64,000 nucleotides of DNA from Anaeromyxobacter terrae (GTDB lineage Bacteria > Myxococcota > Myxococcia > Myxococcales > Anaeromyxobacteraceae), in NCBI RefSeq assembly GCF_022690685.1, contig NZ_JALCYY010000021.1, positions 20,577 to 84,576 on the forward strand, written 5' to 3'. The notes beneath the pieces were generated by a model. It saw only the letters and a list, made by a program, of their open reading frames with translations, was not told the origin of the DNA and searched no databases. The position numbers and the translations under genes are program-made. This document shows, one piece after another, positions 50,771 through 59,279 of the stretch (position 1 is its first letter; each line of letters opens with the position of its first letter).

Positions 50771-51295
50771 TCAGGACGCCGCGTGACGCGCGGGCTTCGC
50801 GAGCCCAGCGAGGCTGGGGGCAGCCGTCTCGGACCGGCCCTGGGCCGCGCGCAGCGCCTCGCCCGCCGTGTAGACGGACGCGCCGAGCAGGACGAGGTCC
50901 TTCACGAGGAAGCCGAACGCGGGGCCCTGCGGCGACAGCCCGCCGGGCGTCGTGAAGATGAACGACAGCGTGATCACGAAGATGCCGCTCGCCATCGCGC
51001 TGCCGATCGCGGACGCCGCGGGCGAGAAGCGCCGCGAGACGATGAGCAGCCCCGCCGCGAGCTCCGTGCAGCCGATGAGGTTCGAGACGCCCTGCACGCT
51101 CAGGATCGAGTACAGCCAGCGCATGAACGGGCTGTTCGAGACGAGCGGCTGGATCCCCTTCGCCTCGAACGCCGCGAACTTCAAGGCGCCGAAGACGATG
51201 AGCAGGAACGCGACGCCGTAGCGCAGGATGGCGGTGCCGGCGGCCTCGATCTTCGCGACGCGGCGCTCGACGTCTGCTGGGTTTCGCTTCTCCAT
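50771..51295 (-). CDS. DUF417/YkgB-family membrane protein (RclC-like)
   Basis: 174 residues with four predicted helices: AILRYGVAFLLIVFGALKFAAFEAKGIQPLVSNSPFMRW, LYSILSVQGVSNLIGCTELAAGLLIV and further helices. It matches the YkgB/RclC family. RclC is part of the reactive chlorine response in E. coli; other members are uncharacterised. ATG 51295 follows GGAGG. It lies near the methionine-sulfoxide genes, consistent with an oxidative role, but no shared promoter was seen. Confidence 0.8.
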   Translation of the reverse strand: MEKRNPADVERRVAKIEAAGTAILRYGVAFLLIVFGALKFAAFEAKGIQPLVSNSPFMRWLYSILSVQGVSNLIGCTELAAGLLIVSRRFSPAASAIGSAMASGIFVITLSFIFTTPGGLSPQGPAFGFLVKDLVLLGASVYTAGEALRAAQGRSETAAPSLAGLAKPARHAAS

Positions 51296-51410
51296 CTGGT
51301 CCTCCGAGGGTTCGTATCGCGGGCGCTGCCCGGGATGACGCGGAGGTGTGGCCGGCAGCGTGGTCCGTTACGCCACCCGGACCGGCGCGCCGCTCGAGGA
51401 CCGATCGAGG

Positions 51411-52169
51411 TCAGACCCGCCCGCGGACCGCGATGACGCGCGCGGGCAGCGAGAACGGCCCGGTCGGCGCGCCGAGGAGCTCGAAGCAGGCGTCGCGGAG
51501 CGCCGCGCGGCGATCCTCCGGCTGGGCCGCGAGATAGCCGCCCGTCGGACCGATCCCGAACGCGAACGGCGCCCACAGGTCGTCGAAGTCGGCGTAGCGG
51601 GCCTCGACGTCGATGACGCCGGTGGCGACGTCGCGGAAGCCGGCGCGCTCCCACAGCGCGACGAGCTCCGGCGTCCGGCGGAACGGGAGCCGGGCGTCGT
51701 CGGGCGCCTTCGGGTCCGCCCGCGTCGCAGCCTTCCAGAAGGTCCGGACGAGCGCGAAGCCGTCCGCCTCGAACATGCAGGCGGCCGCCGTGCCGTCCCG
51801 CCGGACGACGCGGTGGAGCTCGGCCGCCATCCGCTCCGGGTCCTTCACGAAGGACAGCACGAGCTGCGAGAGCGCCGCCTCGAAGCTCCGGTCGGCGAAG
51901 GGGAGCGCCTCCGCCGAGGCGAGGCGCACGTCGGCGCCGGGCACGCGCGCGCGGCACGCGGCGACGAACGGCTCGGAGAGATCCACCGCCGCCACCTTCT
52001 CCGGCCCGAAGCGCTCCGCGAGGGCCGCGGTGAGGGCGCCGGGCCCACACCCGACGTCGAGCACCGGCCCGGCCGTGAGCTTCGCGAAGTCGAGGAAGCG
52101 GGGCGCGAGCTCGCGCGAGTAGCGTCCGATGAAGCGATCATAGGCGCTGGCGGCGACGGCGAAGGTCAT
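51411..52169 (-). CDS. SAM-dependent methyltransferase (UbiE-like class I)
   Basis: 252 residues. The core is FLDFAKLTAGPVLDVGCGPGALTAALAERFG (motif I), VAAVDLSEPFVAACRARVP, ADVRLASAEALPFADRSFEAALSQLVLSFVKDP and a C-terminal substrate domain. It looks like an ordinary small-molecule methyltransferase; the substrate is unknown. ATG 52169; upstream sequence is Arg-rich and noncoding. It stands alone on the minus strand. Confidence 0.82.
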   Translation of the reverse strand: MTFAVAASAYDRFIGRYSRELAPRFLDFAKLTAGPVLDVGCGPGALTAALAERFGPEKVAAVDLSEPFVAACRARVPGADVRLASAEALPFADRSFEAALSQLVLSFVKDPERMAAELHRVVRRDGTAAACMFEADGFALVRTFWKAATRADPKAPDDARLPFRRTPELVALWERAGFRDVATGVIDVEARYADFDDLWAPFAFGIGPTGGYLAAQPEDRRAALRDACFELLGAPTGPFSLPARVIAVRGRV

Positions 52170-52387
52170 GCAGGAGAGTCTGCGCGCCGACACACGTCGC
52201 GGCGCGGCCCCGAAGGAGCCCCACTCCGCTCCGGCGACGTCTGCGCGAGGAGCCGGGCGTCCGGTCTCCCGTGGGCGTGAGGTCCCGACGGGCGGCGGGC
52301 AGGGGGAGCCTCGCCGGGAGCACCCCGACTGGCGGCGCGCCGGGACGCCCCGCACGCTACACGCTTAGTGCATAGGCGGAGGTGAAC

Positions 52388-52855
52388 ATGCTGGAGCTGG
52401 GCTGGAAGAGGCTGCTCTGCCCCGTGGACTTCTCGCCGGTCTCGGAGTCGGCGCTGCGCGTCGCCTCGGCGCTCGCGCGCGAGCTCGGCGCGGGGCTGAC
52501 CCTGCTGCACGTGAGGACCGTCCCCGGCTCGTCGATCCCCGAGGGGATGCTCGAGCCCACGAGCGAGCTCGAGCACGACCTCTCCGCGCCCGCCGATCGG
52601 CCCCTCGCCGCGTGGAAGGCGATCGCCGAGGAGCTCGGCGCACCGCGGGTCGAGGCCGAGACCTCGGTGGGCGACCCGGCCGTGGAGATCACCGAGCTCG
52701 CGCGGCGGGAGGGGTTCGACGCGATCGTGATCGCGACCCACGCGCGCACGGGCCTCAAGCACGCCGTCCTCGGCTCCGTCGCCGAGAAGGTGGTCCGGCT
52801 CGCGCCCTGCGTGGTGATCAGCGTGACGCCGGAGGCTGCGAGCCGGCAGGGCTGA
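52388..52855 (+). CDS. Universal stress protein (UspA family)
   Basis: 155 residues. Opens KRLLCPVDFSPVSESALRVASAL and closes with the ATP-binding signature ATHARTGLKHAVLGSVAEKVVRLAPCVVISV (G-x2-G-x9-G(S)). ATG 52388 follows GGAGGT. Its 3' end overlaps the 3' end of the convergent XylR-like regulator by 38 bp. Usually involved in stress survival and adaptation to anoxia. Confidence 0.9.
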   Translation: MLELGWKRLLCPVDFSPVSESALRVASALARELGAGLTLLHVRTVPGSSIPEGMLEPTSELEHDLSAPADRPLAAWKAIAEELGAPRVEAETSVGDPAVEITELARREGFDAIVIATHARTGLKHAVLGSVAEKVVRLAPCVVISVTPEAASRQG

Positions 52856-54500
52856 GCTTCGCGCCGGACGCCGAGCTCGCGGCTCCGTAGTGCTTGAGCT
52901 TCCGCTTCAGGGTGGCGAGCCCGATGCCGAGCTCCGCGGCGGCGCGCGTCCGGTTCCCGCCGGCGCCCTCCACCGCCGCGAGGATGTACTCGCGCTCGAC
53001 GTCCTCGAGCGGGCGCGTCCGCCCGGTCGGCCGCGCTCGCGGCATCGCGGCCCGCAGCTCCTCCGGGAGGTCCTCCACGTCGACGCGGCTCCCCGCGCTG
53101 AGCGCGACCGCATGCTCGATCGCGTTCTGGACCTCCCGGACGTTGCCCGGCCAGTCGTGGCGGAGGAGCTGATCGGCTGCGCGCGGCGTGAAGCCGGTGA
53201 GCTTCCGCTTCATCCGGCGCGCGGTCTCGGCGAGGAAGACCCGCGCCAGCGGCAGGACGTCCTCGGGCCGCTCGCGCAGCGGCGGGACGCGCAGCTCGAT
53301 CACCCGCAGCCGGTAGAAGAGATCCTGGCGGAACCGGCCGGCCGCGACCTCGTCGGCGAGGTTGCGGTTCGTCGCCGCGACGACCCGCACGTCGACCGCG
53401 CGCGAGCGGGTCTCGCCGACGCGCCGGATCTCCCTCTCCTGGAGCGCCCGCAGGAGCTTCACCTGCATCCCCGGCGAGATCTCCCCGATCTCGTCGAGGA
53501 AGAGCGTCCCGCCGTTCGCCGCCTCGAAGAGGCCCCCGCGATCGCGGTCCGCGCCGGTGAACGCGCCCCGGGCGTGCCCGAACAGCTCGCTCTCGAGCAG
53601 CGTCTCCGTGACCGCGCCGCAGTTCACCGCCACGAAGGGCCGGCCCGCTCGCGGCGACTCCTCGTGGATGAGCCGGGCGATCCGCTCCTTGCCCACCCCG
53701 CTCTCGCCCGTGATGAGCGCGGTCGACTCCACCTTCGCCACGCGCAGCGCGAGATCGAGGACGCGGTGCATCGCCTCGCTCCGCACCACGAGGCCGGAGC
53801 GCTCCTCGGCGCCCGGGGCGAGCCGGGAGAGCTCCTGCTGCCGGGCGCGCAGGCGGCGCTCGGCGCTGCGCAGCGCGGCGCTGACGCCCTCGAGCGCGGT
53901 GTCGACCGACGCCTTGTCGTAGAACTTCAGGTAAGGCTCGATCGCCGGCCCCCACTCCTCGCGGGAGCGCCCGACGAGGTGGCAGGCCGGGGCGCCCGCG
54001 CCGCGGCAGCGATCCTCGACGCAGTAGATCTCGCGCCCGTTCGCGAAGGAGAGATAGCCGCTCGCGAACCCGGCGAGCGTCCAGCAGACCGGCGCGTCGG
54101 CCTGGCCGAGGTGGAGGAGGTGCTGCTCGGCCTCGTAGGACTCGTGCCAGATCGCCTCGGCGAAGGGCGCGGGGCCGGCGGAGGCGCTCCGGTCCGGCTC
54201 CTCGATGACGACGAGCCCCTGCAGCATGTGGAGCCGGCCGCCGGCGATCTGCCACTCGCGCTCGCTCTCCCAGGGGAACTCCGAGCGCAGGCTCTCCGCC
54301 GTCCGCCAGCCGTGGGCGTACCCGAAGCGCGTGAGGATGCCGCGCGCCGCGGTGAGCCCGAGGGTGTCGATGAGCTCCTTGCGGAGGATGCCGAGCGCCA
54401 CCGCGTCGAGGAGGAGCGCGCGCTGCCCGCCGAAGCGGATGACGCCGCCTTTGGGCTCGAAGGTGAGCAGCTCCCTGAGGTCGAGGTCCATCGCGCGCAT
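52818..54500 (-). CDS. XylR/DmpR-like sigma-54-dependent activator
   Basis: 560 residues. XylR-type N-terminal sensor with a V4R domain: LLTFEPKGGVIRFGGQRALLLDAVALGILRKELIDTLG, then CVEDRCRGAGAPACHLVGRS (~165-185). The AAA+ sigma-54 domain (~235-470) contains Walker A GESGVGKE and GAFTGA. The C-terminal Fis-type HTH is near 520. These regulators bind aromatic compounds directly. ATG 54500 follows AGGAG. It diverges from the YceI operon, whose leader has a -24/-12 element. Confidence 0.9.
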   Translation of the reverse strand: MRAMDLDLRELLTFEPKGGVIRFGGQRALLLDAVALGILRKELIDTLGLTAARGILTRFGYAHGWRTAESLRSEFPWESEREWQIAGGRLHMLQGLVVIEEPDRSASAGPAPFAEAIWHESYEAEQHLLHLGQADAPVCWTLAGFASGYLSFANGREIYCVEDRCRGAGAPACHLVGRSREEWGPAIEPYLKFYDKASVDTALEGVSAALRSAERRLRARQQELSRLAPGAEERSGLVVRSEAMHRVLDLALRVAKVESTALITGESGVGKERIARLIHEESPRAGRPFVAVNCGAVTETLLESELFGHARGAFTGADRDRGGLFEAANGGTLFLDEIGEISPGMQVKLLRALQEREIRRVGETRSRAVDVRVVAATNRNLADEVAAGRFRQDLFYRLRVIELRVPPLRERPEDVLPLARVFLAETARRMKRKLTGFTPRAADQLLRHDWPGNVREVQNAIEHAVALSAGSRVDVEDLPEELRAAMPRARPTGRTRPLEDVEREYILAAVEGAGGNRTRAAAELGIGLATLKRKLKHYGAASSASGAKLSPAGSQPPASR

Positions 54501-54568
54501 CGGCAGGCTCCTGATCGAAGTGAGCCGGAGCGTATCAATATGAGCCGGTGCCGGCGAGGCCCCGTTTC

Positions 54569-54586
54569 GGAATCCGCCCTGATTCC
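54569..54586. promoter_or_regulatory. Inverted repeat, candidate enhancer site of the XylR-like activator
   Basis: GGAATC (54569-54574), 6 bp, GATTCC (54581-54586), a perfect dyad in the 180-bp divergent intergenic region. It lies 25-43 bp upstream of the -24/-12 element. Size and position suit a sigma-54 activator binding site, though usual sites are further away. Confidence 0.5.
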
Positions 54587-54609
54587 AATGAGTTGATGTT
54601 CCCGGCGAA

Positions 54610-54627
54610 TCGGCCCAAGCCCTGCAA
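54610..54627 (+). promoter_or_regulatory. Sigma-54-type promoter for the YceI operon
   Basis: GG at 54612-54613 and GC at 54624-54625, with exactly 10 bp between (CGGCCC...CCTGCAA), matches the invariant -24/-12 pairs of sigma-54 promoters. The predicted start is about 45 nt before ATG 54681. The flanking consensus bases are only partly kept. Confidence 0.55.
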
Positions 54628-54680
54628 GCTGTCTCCAGCAGGAACACGAAGCCCGGGAAGGGCGAAAGGACAGGAGAGAG

Positions 54681-55229
54681 ATGGCTCAGGAAAACTGGAA
54701 CGTCGACGGCGCGCATTCGGGCATCCACTTCACGGTCCGGCACATGGTGATCTCCAAGGTGCGCGGCAAGTTCACGCGCTGGAACGCGAAGCTCGCGCTC
54801 GACCCGGCGGATCTCGCCCGGTCGACGGTCGAGGCCGAGATCGAGGCGGCGAGCATCGACACCGGCGTCGCGGACCGAGACAACCACCTGCGCTCCGGGG
54901 ACTTCCTCGACGCGCAGGACCACCCGACGCTGAAGTACCGGAGCCGCCGCGTCGAGGTGCTCTCGCCGGAGCGCCTGCGCGTCACGGGCGACCTCACGAT
55001 CCGCGACACGACGCGCGAGGTCGTCCTCGACGTGGAGTACGGCGGCCGCGGCAAGGACCCGTGGGGCAACGAGCGGAGCGGCTTCACCGCGACCACCTCG
55101 CTCAACCGCAAGGACTTCGGCCTCACCTGGAACCAGGCGCCGGAGACCGGCGGCGTCCTCGTCGCGGATCGCGTCGACGTGGAGATCGAGCTGCAGGCCG
55201 TCAAGCAGGCGGCGGCGAAGGTCGGCTAG
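54681..55229 (+). CDS. YceI-family lipocalin-like protein
   Basis: 182 residues, no signal peptide: the sequence begins MAQENWNVDGAHSGIHFTVRHM, so this is a cytoplasmic member. YceI-type strands include VRGKFTRWNAKLALDPADL, DFLDAQDHPTLKYRSRRVE and FGLTWNQAPETGGVLVADRVDVEIELQA. Members bind isoprenoid or other hydrophobic ligands. ATG 54681 follows GGAGAGA. First gene of a three-gene unit controlled by the sigma-54 element. Confidence 0.88.
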   Translation: MAQENWNVDGAHSGIHFTVRHMVISKVRGKFTRWNAKLALDPADLARSTVEAEIEAASIDTGVADRDNHLRSGDFLDAQDHPTLKYRSRRVEVLSPERLRVTGDLTIRDTTREVVLDVEYGGRGKDPWGNERSGFTATTSLNRKDFGLTWNQAPETGGVLVADRVDVEIELQAVKQAAAKVG

Positions 55230-55238
55230 GAGGCGCGC

Positions 55239-55691
55239 GTGACGCCCTGCCCCGAGCTCCGCCGCCTCGCCGGCGAGCACGCCCGCTGGCGCGCGGAGGT
55301 CGCTGGCTTCGGCGGGGCCGACGCGCCCGCCTTCGCCGAGCGGCTCCTCGACCTCTGGGACGAGGAGATCCTCGCGCACTGCCGCGGCGAGGAGGACGTG
55401 CTCCTGCCGGAGCTGGCGGGGCGGATCTCGGAGGCCGACGCGGCCATCGTCTTCACGCTCGGCGATCACGTCGTGCTCCGGCGCCTCGCGCGAGAGCTGC
55501 GCGCGGCGGACGGCCCGGCGCGAGCGGCCGCGGCCGAGAACCTCGCGCGGAAGCTCGAGGAGCACGCCGCCTTCGAGGAGCGGACGCTCTTCCCCGTGCT
55601 TCAGGAGACGCTCGGGTGCGTGCGCCTCGCGGAGCTCGCCGGCGAGCTCGCCGGGCGGGAACGGAGCGCGGGCGGCCGGCGCGCGCGCTAG
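55239..55691 (+). CDS. Hemerythrin-like HHE protein
   Basis: 150 residues, all helical. The di-iron-type pattern is visible: H14 region (GEHARWRAEV), H47 region (ILAHCRGEEDVLLPEL), DHVVLRRLAREL and EEHAAFEERTLFPVLQ. This is a hemerythrin-like domain that binds oxygen or redox-active small molecules. GTG 55239 follows GGAGG and starts 9 bp after the yceI-like gene. Its stop directly abuts the ATG of the next gene. Confidence 0.83.
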   Translation: MTPCPELRRLAGEHARWRAEVAGFGGADAPAFAERLLDLWDEEILAHCRGEEDVLLPELAGRISEADAAIVFTLGDHVVLRRLARELRAADGPARAAAAENLARKLEEHAAFEERTLFPVLQETLGCVRLAELAGELAGRERSAGGRRAR

Positions 55692-56513
55692 ATGAAAGGC
55701 TCGATGCCGATGTCCACGCCTTCTCACCAGCCGACCGCGCGCATGCCCGTCCTGTTCGTGGGCCACGGCAACCCCATGAACGCGATCGAGGACAACGCCT
55801 GGAGCCGCGGCTTCCGGGCCCTCGCGAGCGCGGTGCCCCGGCCGAGGGCGATCCTCTCGATCTCCGCGCACTGGTACGTGGCGGGCACCTACACGACCGC
55901 GAACGATCGTCCCGAGACCCTCCACGACTTCGGCGGCTTCCCCGAGGCGCTCTACCGCGTCCGTTATCCGGCGCCCGGCGACGTCGCCCTGGCGCGCCGG
56001 GTGGTAGGCCTCGTGGGCGAGCGGCGGGCGGCGCCGAGCCTGGAGTGGGGGCTCGATCACGGGACCTGGAGCGTGCTCGTGCACCTGCGGCCCGAGGCGG
56101 ACGTCCCCGTCGTCCAGCTCAGCCTCGACGGCCGGCTCCCGCCGGCGGAGCACCTCGCCATCGGCCGCGCCCTCGCGCCGCTGCGCGACGAGGGGGTGCT
56201 CGTCATGGCGAGCGGCAACGTCGTCCACAACCTGCGCCACGCGTTCTCGGCCTGGTACCGCGGAGACACGGCGACGCCGGAGTGGGCGCGGGCGTTCGAC
56301 GCGGCGGTCGCGGACGCGGTGTCGCGCCACGACACCGCGACCCTCGCCGGCCTGCTGGAGAGCGACGACGGACGGGAGGCGCATCCCACGCCCGACCACT
56401 ACCTCCCGCTGCTGTACGCGGTCGGCGCGAGCGGGCCCGAGGACCGGGTGCGCTTCCCGATCGTCGGCTTCGACATGGCGTCGCTGTCGATGCGCTCGGT
56501 GATCCTCGGCTGA
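55692..56513 (+). CDS. LigB-type dioxygenase (DODA/YgiD family)
   Basis: 273 residues. The metal-binding pattern is GHGNPMNAIEDN (~residue 24), SAHWYVAGTYTTAN and GLDHGTWSVLVHL, with H in NVVHNLRH; this is the class III extradiol dioxygenase fold of YgiD/4,5-DOPA dioxygenase. It opens catechol-type rings; the natural substrate is unknown. ATG 55692 abuts the previous stop. An XylR-like aromatic sensor upstream gives a consistent story of aromatic-responsive control. Confidence 0.85.
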   Translation: MKGSMPMSTPSHQPTARMPVLFVGHGNPMNAIEDNAWSRGFRALASAVPRPRAILSISAHWYVAGTYTTANDRPETLHDFGGFPEALYRVRYPAPGDVALARRVVGLVGERRAAPSLEWGLDHGTWSVLVHLRPEADVPVVQLSLDGRLPPAEHLAIGRALAPLRDEGVLVMASGNVVHNLRHAFSAWYRGDTATPEWARAFDAAVADAVSRHDTATLAGLLESDDGREAHPTPDHYLPLLYAVGASGPEDRVRFPIVGFDMASLSMRSVILG

Positions 56514-56541
56514 TCCAGGACGTCGCGGACGGCCCTCGCGC

Positions 56542-56558
56542 GTGACCGCGCCGGTCAC
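56542..56558. promoter_or_regulatory. Perfect dyad GTGACCG-N3-CGGTCAC, candidate activator site
   Basis: A perfect 7-bp inverted repeat with a 3-nt centre, 72 bp upstream of the -24 box of the cupredoxin promoter. A related dyad (GTGAC...GTCAC) lies upstream of the efflux operon's sigma-54 element. It could alternatively serve as the terminator of the dioxygenase gene that ends 29 bp earlier. Confidence 0.5.
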
Positions 56559-56628
56559 AGTGTGGCCGGGCGCGCCTGCGGCCGCGGCTGCCGGGGCGGG
56601 AATTTCGGCCCGTTCGCGCGACTTTCGA

Positions 56629-56644
56629 CGGCACGGGTCCTGCT
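56629..56644 (+). promoter_or_regulatory. Sigma-54-type promoter for the cupredoxin gene
   Basis: CGGCACG-N4-CTGCT, with GG at 56630-56631 and GC at 56642-56643 spaced by 10 bp, against the consensus TGGCACG-N4-TTGCW. The predicted start is about 50 nt before ATG 56705. Confidence 0.7.
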
Positions 56645-56689
56645 ATCCGTCCCCACGAACCGCGTCCGCGCACGCGAACGCACAACCGA

Positions 56690-56704
56690 CTGGAGCAGCT
56701 CCAG
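56690..56704 (+). promoter_or_regulatory. Hairpin abutting the cupredoxin start codon
   Basis: CTGGAG-CAG-CTCCAG is a perfect 6-bp stem with a 3-nt loop, ending one base before ATG 56705. The GGAG inside the left arm would serve as the SD, so the fold could sequester it. Confidence 0.5.
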
Positions 56705-57145
56705 ATGACCAGCAAGTCCTTCCTCCTCCCCGTCGCGGCCGCGTTCGCCTTCGCCGCGGCCCCCGCCCTGGCCCAGCACGATCACGGGTCGATGCAGATG
56801 CAGGATCACGGCTCCATGCACGCCGGCATGGCTGCGGGGAGCGCGGCGCAGGGCATCGCCGAGGGGACGGTCAAGAACGGCGTCCGCACGGTGGAGCTCA
56901 CCGTCACGGAGAACGGCTTCGAGCCGTCGAAGGTGAAGGCCAAGAAGGGCGAGAAGCTCCGCCTCGTCGTCACGCGCAAGACGGACAGCACGTGCGCGAA
57001 GGAGATCGTCATCAAGGACCACGGCATCAACCAGCCGCTGCCGCTCGACAAGCCGGTCACGGTCGAGCTCGTGCCCGCGAAGTCCGGCGAGATCCGCTAC
57101 GCGTGCGGCATGGACCACATCAGCGGCGTGGTGTTCATCCCGTAG
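56705..57145 (+). CDS. Periplasmic cupredoxin-like copper protein with Met/His-rich N-terminus
   Basis: 146 residues. Signal peptide (LLPVAAAFAFAAAPALAQ), then a His/Met-rich stretch (HDHGSMQMQDHGSMHAGM, ~25-45) that could bind Cu(I), then a cupredoxin fold ending SGEIRYACGMDHISGVVFIP. The ligand set around YACGMDH (Cys, Met, His) fits type 1-like copper. The lone CAKEIVI Cys may be an additional ligand. Precedes a terminator hairpin and faces a small secreted protein gene. Likely regulated by the neighbouring NtrC-type system. Confidence 0.85.
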   Translation: MTSKSFLLPVAAAFAFAAAPALAQHDHGSMQMQDHGSMHAGMAAGSAAQGIAEGTVKNGVRTVELTVTENGFEPSKVKAKKGEKLRLVVTRKTDSTCAKEIVIKDHGINQPLPLDKPVTVELVPAKSGEIRYACGMDHISGVVFIP

Positions 57146-57163
57146 TCGGCTCGGAGCGGGTGT

Positions 57164-57193
57164 GGCCCGGCGCGGAGGTCCTCGCGCCGGGCC
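57164..57193 (+). terminator. Perfect 11-bp hairpin terminator after the cupredoxin gene
   Basis: GGCCCGGCGCG (57164-57174) pairs perfectly with 57183-57193 across an 8-nt loop, 19 bp after the stop. It lies between convergent genes and may work in both directions. No T-run is present. Confidence 0.65.
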
Positions 57194-57231
57194 GTCGTGT
57201 CCTCGGCGAGCGCGAGCCGCCGCCCTCGGCG

Positions 57232-57582
57232 CTACTTCGCCTCCTTGCCGCGCAGCCGGTGGTAGTCGGCCATCACCTTCGCGTCCTCCGCCAGCTTGTC
57301 CGCGTCCTTGGCGAGCTTCGCGCAGTGCTTCTCCATCGCCGCGGCGTCCTTGGGATCGGCGTGGGAGTGCTTGTACTCCGCCGCCATCTTCCGGTGGATC
57401 TCGGCTTCCTTCCGCCACTCCGTCGCGCTCTCGTCGTAGATCTTCGCGAGAGCCGCGTGATCGGCCGGCGTCTCCGGCAACTTCATCATGCGATCCTCGC
57501 GCGTGGGGTCGGCCGCGAGCCCCACGCTCGTCGAGATCAGGGCTGCCAGGAGCCCTGCCAGCATCACCGCCACGCGTCTCAT
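57232..57582 (-). CDS. Small secreted helical protein
   Basis: 116 residues. Signal peptide (VAVMLAGLLAALISTSVGLAA), then a highly charged helical region with scattered His and one Cys (KMAAEYKHSHADPKDAAAMEKHCAKLAKDADKLAEDAK). His/Lys/Glu-rich helices suggest a metal-binding or chaperone-type periplasmic protein, somewhat like ZraP/CpxP in general character but not clearly homologous. It sits between the cupredoxin gene and the NtrC-type regulator. ATG 57582. Confidence 0.65.
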   Translation of the reverse strand: MRRVAVMLAGLLAALISTSVGLAADPTREDRMMKLPETPADHAALAKIYDESATEWRKEAEIHRKMAAEYKHSHADPKDAAAMEKHCAKLAKDADKLAEDAKVMADYHRLRGKEAK

Positions 57583-57884
57583 GACTCTTCTCCCGTATCG
57601 GCGCGATCACCTTCCGCCCCTTCGCGAAAGCGAGCGCCGATCCCCTGCCCCGTTCACTAGGGCGGTCTCGCCTTCAGGGCGTGCACAAAGCGGGCGACTC
57701 GCGCGACTCCCGGTGGATTCCCCCGGGCGACCGAGCCCGGCGGCGAGAGGACTCGGGCGCGGTCCGGGCCCCACGCCGGCTGCCGACCGAGACTCCCACG
57801 AGCGCCTGCGCACTCGCCTGGCCTCGCGTTCAGTGAGCTACGGCCGCGATCGCGCCCGCAACCACCTGCCAGCTGACCCGCCCG
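57583..57884. other. Intergenic region without recognised elements
   Basis: About 300 bp between the small secreted protein gene and the response regulator, both on the minus strand. No gene and no convincing sigma-54 element for the minus-strand gene was found. Confidence 0.5.

Positions 57885-59279
<1,395 letters not shown>

Noticed and set aside
51366..51371. GTAACG on the minus strand upstream of the DUF417 gene as a SigF-like -35
   Set aside because: No CGTA-like box lies 15 or 16 bp downstream (the sequence there is CACA), so the promoter call was not made.
57583..57884. Sigma-54 promoter for the small secreted protein gene at 57582
   Set aside because: A reverse-orientation GCAA...GCC string near 57858 has a 9-bp instead of 10-bp spacing and is almost 280 bp from the gene.
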